This document shows, one piece after another, positions 59,363-64,000 of a stretch of DNA of 64,000 bases. A program made the translations under genes and the position numbers. The DNA comes from Treponema sp. (GTDB lineage Bacteria > Spirochaetota > Spirochaetia > Treponematales > Treponemataceae): NCBI GenBank assembly GCA_024696155.1, contig JAILHD010000056.1, positions 24,744 through 88,743 on the forward strand, given 5' to 3'. How positions within the stretch are numbered: position 1 is the first letter of the stretch; each line of letters starts with the position of its first letter. The notes under the pieces were generated by a model that worked only from the letters and a program-made list of their open reading frames with translations, was not told the origin of the DNA and did no database searches.

Positions 59363-60424
59363 ATGAACAAATACGCTAAACGTTACCTCATCGACGCGAT
59401 GAGTGGAATGGCGCAGGGACTTTTTGCATCTCTGCTTATTGGTACAATCATCAAAACACTTGGACAGCAGCTGCTTCGCCTTGGCGACAACAGTTTCTTC
59501 AGCTTTCTGGTAGCAGCTGGCTCTTTTGCTGCAGAACCACATGTAGTAGGAGCCGCAATGGCAGTTGGAATCGGCTATGCAATGCAGCTTCCAGCCCTTG
59601 TGCTTTTTTCTTTAGTTGCAGTAGGTGCAGCTGCAAACGTAACTGGCGGCGCTGGTGGCCCACTAGCAGTTTTGTTTATTGCAATCATAGCAGCAGAACT
59701 TGGTAACCTTGTAAGCAAAAAAACAAAGGTAGATATCATCGTTACACCAGCAGTTACAATTCTTGTTGGTTCACTTCTTACAGTTTTATTTGCAAAACAC
59801 ATTGGAGCCGCAGCTGCTTCAATCGGACACCTTGTAGTATGGGCAACAAAACTCCGCCCGTTCGTAATGGGAATTATTGTTGCAGTAGTAATTGGCGTTG
59901 CACTTACACTCCCAATCAGTTCTGCCGCAATCTGTGCTGCATTTGGACTTACAGGCCTTGCTGGTGGTGCTGCAGTAGCAGGATGCTGTGCTCAGATGGT
60001 AGGTTTTGCCATCCTCAGCTTCCGCGAAAATAAATGGGGTGGACTTCTTTCTCAGGGATTAGGAACAAGTATGCTTCAGATGCCAAACATCATCAAAAAT
60101 CCAAAAGTATGGCTTCCACCAATTCTTGCATCAGTAATTACAGGTCCACTTTCAACCTGCCTCTTTAAAATGGAAATGAACGGCCCAGCCGTAAGCTCTG
60201 GAATGGGAACCTGCGGACTTGTAGGCCAGATTGGCGTAGTAAGCGGATGGTATTCCCCAAGCGAAGCTGCAATCACCCACGGCGCAAGCGCTATTGCTCC
60301 AACAGCCTTCAACTGGCTCGGTCTTGTTCTTATCTGCTTTGTTTTGCCAGGTATCCTCACATGGGCATTCGGCCTCTTCTTCCGCCGCATCGGCTGGATT
60401 AAAGACGGCGATTTAGCTTTGTAA
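59363..60424 (+). CDS. PTS_EIIC_2-type membrane transporter
   Basis: MNKYAKRYLIDAMSGMAQGLFASLLIGTI; ATG 59363 has RBS AGGAGA; MEMNGPAVSSGMGTCGLVGQIGV; track start 59198 thought too early. Confidence 0.85.
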   Translation: MNKYAKRYLIDAMSGMAQGLFASLLIGTIIKTLGQQLLRLGDNSFFSFLVAAGSFAAEPHVVGAAMAVGIGYAMQLPALVLFSLVAVGAAANVTGGAGGPLAVLFIAIIAAELGNLVSKKTKVDIIVTPAVTILVGSLLTVLFAKHIGAAAASIGHLVVWATKLRPFVMGIIVAVVIGVALTLPISSAAICAAFGLTGLAGGAAVAGCCAQMVGFAILSFRENKWGGLLSQGLGTSMLQMPNIIKNPKVWLPPILASVITGPLSTCLFKMEMNGPAVSSGMGTCGLVGQIGVVSGWYSPSEAAITHGASAIAPTAFNWLGLVLICFVLPGILTWAFGLFFRRIGWIKDGDLAL

Positions 60425-60432
60425 TTACCATA

Positions 60433-60461
60433 ACAGGCGGGAAGAAGACCTACCCGCCTGT
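60433..60461 (+). terminator. Hairpin downstream of PTS_EIIC-like gene (no strong U tract)
   Basis: ACAGGCGGG ... CCCGCCTGT. Confidence 0.5.
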
Positions 60462-60612
60462 AAACTTCTCCCCTTTAACTCTTCCAAACTTTCCATTTCC
60501 TATAAATTTTTAAACTTTCTCAACTTTACACTATAAAAATCTCAATATTATTTCCGTTTCACCACATTCCGTGAAACAATCCGACTACAAAAAAAACGGA
60601 GGATTTTTTCAA

Positions 60613-61827
60613 ATGAAAAAAATCGTTGGAATTATGGCAGCTGCTGCACTCGCAGCCAGCGCATTTGCCGAAATAAATTTCGGATCTTGGAACAGAGCTG
60701 TATTCGTTCCATTTGCTTATGATGGTGACACAGTTCGCACTCTTGAAGGTGTAAGCTGGAGTGGTACAAACTACGGTGGAGCTGGTGTTCGTACAGGTCT
60801 TGGTGTTTCTGCTTCTACAGAAAACGCTGGTTTTGTAATGGACTTCCATAACAACCCAGGTGACTGGGGTTCAGAAGGAATCGGACTTGGTGATAACGGA
60901 TATGTTTGGGTAAAACCAGCTGAAATCTTCAAAGTTGCATTTGGTAAAATTGATAACAACTGGGGACGTCTTGATCACTGCTTTGGTACATGGGATTTCT
61001 GGCGCTTTGGTAATGATTTGAGTGTTGGTGAAGGTTTCGCTGGTGTTGAACGCCAGAAGGGAACTGGTGCTGAGTTCACTCTTACTCCAGTAGAAGGATT
61101 AACAATTGACTATCAGGCTAACTTTGCTAGTGGTAATGATGATCAAGACGCAGATTACAATGGTGATGGTAAGTCAGATCAATTTGTTGGTAATGCTCGC
61201 GCTTATGAAGTATTCTGGGAAACAGCTTCTATCGCTGTTGGATATCAGGCTGACTTTGGTTTCATCCGCGCTATTGTAAACGGCCAGCGTGCTGGTTATA
61301 ACAAAGACGGTGATTCTGTTGTAGCTGCAAAAATCAGTGTTGGTGCTGATATCACAGCTGTAGAAAATCTTAACTTGAAGATTGGTGCTACACTCCCTAC
61401 AAACCTTAATGGTTATGCAGCTGATGGAACAACTCCAGCAGGTTTCGTAAAAGCTGGTCTTGGTGCTGATTACACTTTGGACGCTGCTACAATTCATGCT
61501 CAGGCAGAATTGGCTGTTAATCCAAAAGAAATTGATACAGATAATTCTGTAAAACTTGGTGATCTTGGATTCAGAGTAGGTGCTGGTGTTGATTATAACA
61601 TCAACGATGCATTTGCTGCTGTTGTTGACTTCCGCTATGGTACAAACAAATATATGGGCGAAAGCAACGATGCACTTGGTGTATACGTTGGTGCAAAAGA
61701 AAAGCTTGCTAACGCTTCATTCGACTTTGGTGTAATGTTCGGAAAGAATGTTGGACCTTCTGTTGCTCCAACAAAAGACGAACCATTCACATTCGCTGTA
61801 CCTCTTACAATCACAGCTTCTTTCTAA
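60613..61827 (+). CDS. Porin-like outer-membrane protein
   Basis: RBS GGAGGA then MKKIVGIMAAAALAASAFAEINFGSWNRAVF; aromatic/glycine-rich beta-barrel-like, C-terminal LTITASF. Confidence 0.8.
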   Translation: MKKIVGIMAAAALAASAFAEINFGSWNRAVFVPFAYDGDTVRTLEGVSWSGTNYGGAGVRTGLGVSASTENAGFVMDFHNNPGDWGSEGIGLGDNGYVWVKPAEIFKVAFGKIDNNWGRLDHCFGTWDFWRFGNDLSVGEGFAGVERQKGTGAEFTLTPVEGLTIDYQANFASGNDDQDADYNGDGKSDQFVGNARAYEVFWETASIAVGYQADFGFIRAIVNGQRAGYNKDGDSVVAAKISVGADITAVENLNLKIGATLPTNLNGYAADGTTPAGFVKAGLGADYTLDAATIHAQAELAVNPKEIDTDNSVKLGDLGFRVGAGVDYNINDAFAAVVDFRYGTNKYMGESNDALGVYVGAKEKLANASFDFGVMFGKNVGPSVAPTKDEPFTFAVPLTITASF

Positions 61828-61855
61828 TCTAAGTTAATTCATATTGATTAGAGCA

Positions 61856-61889
61856 AGGCGGTTACCTTCGGGTGACCGCCTTTTTTTTA
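61856..61889 (+). terminator. Intrinsic terminator after porin-like gene
   Basis: AAGGCGGTTACC-TTCG-GGTGACCGCCTTTTTTTT. Confidence 0.92.
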
Positions 61890-61939
61890 ACGACACATAA
61901 AAAGTTTTGTGATATAATGATTACTATGGAGGTACAGAT

Positions 61940-62146
61940 ATGATTGCAGTAAAAGCATATTATAATGGAAGAGCATTTATTCCTTTAGAAAGAAGAAGTT
62001 TCTTAAAAAATCAGCAAGCTGTTATTGTTGTAGATGATTCTGAACCTCCTGTATCAGATAAAACATGCAGAGGAATCGCAGCAAAATACGCTAATTTTGC
62101 TTTAATAGAAAAAGAATCTCAAGTTATTTCAAACTTGACTTTTTAA
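61940..62146 (+). CDS. Small antitoxin-like protein without a partner toxin
   Basis: 68 aa MIAVKAYYNGRAFIPLERRSFLKNQQAVIVVDDSEPP...CRGIAAKYANFALIEKES; RBS GGAGG; resembles type II antitoxin N-termini. Confidence 0.6.
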   Translation: MIAVKAYYNGRAFIPLERRSFLKNQQAVIVVDDSEPPVSDKTCRGIAAKYANFALIEKESQVISNLTF

Positions 62147-62162
62147 GTTATTATGCTATAGT
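62135..62162 (+). promoter_or_regulatory. sigma70-like promoter for candidate antitoxin sRNA
   Basis: TTGACT (62135-62140) N16 TATAGT (62157-62162). Confidence 0.65.
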
Positions 62163-62168
62163 TTAAAA

Positions 62169-62263
62169 AACAAGAGGCACCATAGCAATGTGGCTGAACC
62201 TCGGTTTACTTTTATTGAAAAAGCCTACGTAAGTACCAGTTATCGTAGGCTTTCTTTTTTTCT
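62169..62263 (+). ncRNA. Candidate type I antitoxin RNA
   Basis: Begins about 7 nt after -10; ends at hairpin AAGCCTACG...CGTAGGCTTTCTTTTTTT. Confidence 0.55.
62218..62260. terminator. Bidirectional terminator shared by sRNA (+) and toxin mRNA (-)
   Basis: AAAAAGCCTACG-TAAGTACCAGTTAT-CGTAGGCTTTCTTTTTT. Confidence 0.8.
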
Positions 62264-62274
62264 ACTTGCTATTT

Positions 62275-62382
62275 CTATCTTTTTTTGTCGAGAGCCTTGA
62301 GTATTTCAAGAACAAACGACGCAATCGTAAACACAAATGTTCCGATTGCACAAAGAAGCATAATGCTTTCGTATCCTGTCAT
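62275..62382 (-). CDS. Candidate type I toxin peptide (35 aa, holin-like toxin/TxpA-BsrE style)
   Basis: MTGYESIMLLCAIGTFVFTIASFVLEILKALDKKR; SD GGAGG 6 nt before ATG; not in ORF track because of size. Confidence 0.65.
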   Translation of the reverse strand: MTGYESIMLLCAIGTFVFTIASFVLEILKALDKKR

Positions 62383-62442
62383 ATCAGGCCTCCAATTATT
62401 TATAATTAGAGGGTCAGCCTACCACTGCTATGGTGCAAATTA

Positions 62443-62471
62443 AATATATCACATTACTTTTATAATATCAA
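62443..62471 (-). promoter_or_regulatory. sigma70-like promoter for candidate toxin mRNA
   Basis: Minus strand TTGATA (62471-62466) N17 TATATT (62448-62443). Confidence 0.65.
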
Positions 62472-62613
62472 TTGTATCGTATATACAAGCTATTTGTAGA
62501 ATATATTTATCGTTATTCAAACATAATGCCTCGATTCCTACCATATTGATCAAATTTTTATAACAGTCATAAATTTCCTTCTTTTTGTCGAAAATACCCG
62601 CGGAGGTGTTCGG

Positions 62614-63222
62614 ATGGTTTACGGGTATATTCGGGTAAGTACAGACAAGCAGACTGTTCAAAATCAAAAATTTGAAATTACAAGATACACAAAAAAACAT
62701 AAAATCAAAATTGACAAGTGGATTTCAGAAACAATCAGTGGGACTGTTTCGCCTTCTAAACGAAATCTTGGCAGACTTTTGGGCAGAGTTACAAAAGGTG
62801 ATTTAATAATTTGTTCAGAACTTTCCCGTCTGGGACGCAGCATGTTTATGATTATGTCCATTCTGAACCGACTTATGGAAAAAGAAGTACTTGTATACAC
62901 TGTAAAAGAAGGTTACAAGCTAGGTTCAGACCTTACAAGTAAAGTTCTGGCTTTTGCTTTTAGTATTTCTGCCGAAATTGAACGAACCTTAATTTCTGAC
63001 CGCACACGGGAAGCGCTTCGTCGTAAAAAATGCGAAGGTGTTATTTTGGGACGTCCACGCGGAAGATTAAATTCTCACTATAAACTTACACCTTATGAAG
63101 ATGATATTATCTCCATGCTTGCAAACGGATTTACCAAGAAATACATCAGTACAACTTTTCACGTAAATGAACAGACTTTATATAATTTTCTTAAAAGAAG
63201 GGGAATTGTGTTTAGGAATTGA
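62614..63222 (+). CDS. Serine recombinase (resolvase/invertase, Mpi-like)
   Basis: YGYIRVSTDKQTVQNQKFEI catalytic Ser region; CSELSRLGRSM; AEIERTLISDRTREAL; C-terminal HTH. Confidence 0.93.
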   Translation: MVYGYIRVSTDKQTVQNQKFEITRYTKKHKIKIDKWISETISGTVSPSKRNLGRLLGRVTKGDLIICSELSRLGRSMFMIMSILNRLMEKEVLVYTVKEGYKLGSDLTSKVLAFAFSISAEIERTLISDRTREALRRKKCEGVILGRPRGRLNSHYKLTPYEDDIISMLANGFTKKYISTTFHVNEQTLYNFLKRRGIVFRN

Positions 63223-63230
63223 AAATAAAA

Positions 63231-64000
63231 TTATTCTGGAACTTTCAAGTTTTCTACATCTACCTTTTGAACAATATTTTCTTTCTTATTTTCCAAAAGA
63301 AATCCTAAAGAATACAAAGGAAATGTATCAAACCCTATTCCTCCTCCAATATTTGCGTCAGTAATTTTTATTGCAGGATGTGAACCATATTTTTTTGTAT
63401 TCGCAATTACATACTTCATACTTGTTGCACGGTTATTAGAAGATTTACATTCTGTAATTACAACTTCCCCATTTTGTTCATAAAGAAAGTCTAATTCAGG
63501 AGAACCGCTTGGAGCATGAAAGTAATATAATTTTCTTCCAGATTTTGCAAATGCTGCAGCAACCATATTTTCTGCAACAGCGCCTTTATATGCTCCTAAA
63601 TCGCCATTAAGAATTTTTGCAGAAACGTCTTCTGCAAGCATTGAAATTAAAAGCCCTGTATCTATACAAAAAACCTTGAATTCCGAATCAATTTTTTCTG
63701 CTTCAAGTGGATAAGTGAGTTGTCTGGTATTGTATACCCGAATTACAAGCCCAACATCTTCCAGATACTGTAAACCATCAGCTTTTTCTGGAGAATGACC
63801 TTTTACATCTACCAAACTATATTGAAATTTTTTGTATTCTTTAGATAGTTGAGCAGGGAGAGAATTTAAGCAAGCTTCTGCCCTAAGTTTTAAGACCTCG
63901 TTTATTTTGTCGTTTCCATCAGAATCTTTATATCTGCCAAAATCATCTTTTATGGAATTTAAAATTCTGCGCTGAACTTCTCTAACAGCATTTAAATCAT
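63231..64000 (-). CDS. AAA/DUF4143-type ATPase, partial (5' end beyond window)
   Basis: FCIDTGLLISMLAEDVSAKILNGDLGAYKGAVAENMVAAAF, YYFHAPSGSPELDFLYEQNGEVVITECKSS; frame open to window end. Confidence 0.9.
   Translation of the reverse strand, partial: DLNAVREVQRRILNSIKDDFGRYKDSDGNDKINEVLKLRAEACLNSLPAQLSKEYKKFQYSLVDVKGHSPEKADGLQYLEDVGLVIRVYNTRQLTYPLEAEKIDSEFKVFCIDTGLLISMLAEDVSAKILNGDLGAYKGAVAENMVAAAFAKSGRKLYYFHAPSGSPELDFLYEQNGEVVITECKSSNNRATSMKYVIANTKKYGSHPAIKITDANIGGGIGFDTFPLYSLGFLLENKKENIVQKVDVENLKVPE

Noticed and set aside
62449-62700. 83 aa minus ORF overlapping the recombinase start
   Set aside because: Overlaps the toxin promoter and recombinase 5' end; no domain; likely spurious.
1-64000. 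CRISPR arrays, rRNA and tRNA genes
   Set aside because: I saw no regularly spaced repeat array, no rRNA segments and no cloverleaf I could support by eye; a tRNAscan/CRISPR finder run would be decisive.

Overview
64 kb of a chromosome that looks like a Treponema (spirochaete), judged from protein content and low-GC intergenic DNA. Most of it is ordinary core genome: lipoproteins and outer-membrane proteins, a lytic transglycosylase, aroA, mraY, a peptide-type ABC operon, an M20 peptidase and a GH3 enzyme, galE, gltA-type citrate synthase, a YtfQ-type sugar ABC operon with an adjacent SBP-like protein/LytS-type kinase/AraC-type regulator cluster, fhs, adk, groES, nusB, a short alaS, ilvC, a partner-switch (STAS/ATPase) pair, a Na/Pi-type transporter and a PTS_EIIC-like membrane protein. 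The right end (about 61.9-64 kb) is accessory. It holds a small orphan antitoxin-like ORF, a cassette I read as a type I toxin-antitoxin (36-codon membrane peptide not in the ORF track, two convergent sigma70-like promoters, shared bidirectional terminator, 26-28 nt inverted repeat at the two putative 5' ends), a serine recombinase and a DUF4143-type ATPase. Other leads: (1) a family of about 45-49 nt stem-loops just after genes at four loci, two of them flanked by a duplicated copy of the upstream gene's 3' end with an almost identical period (94 and 95 bp); (2) an in-frame TAA at codon 32 of an otherwise intact RsbW-like gene next to its STAS partner; (3) a PurH-like protein in which the usual active-site motifs of both domains are degenerate; (4) a candidate structured leader before the PTS_EIIC-like gene. 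All calls are from reading the sequence and motif recognition; no searches were run.
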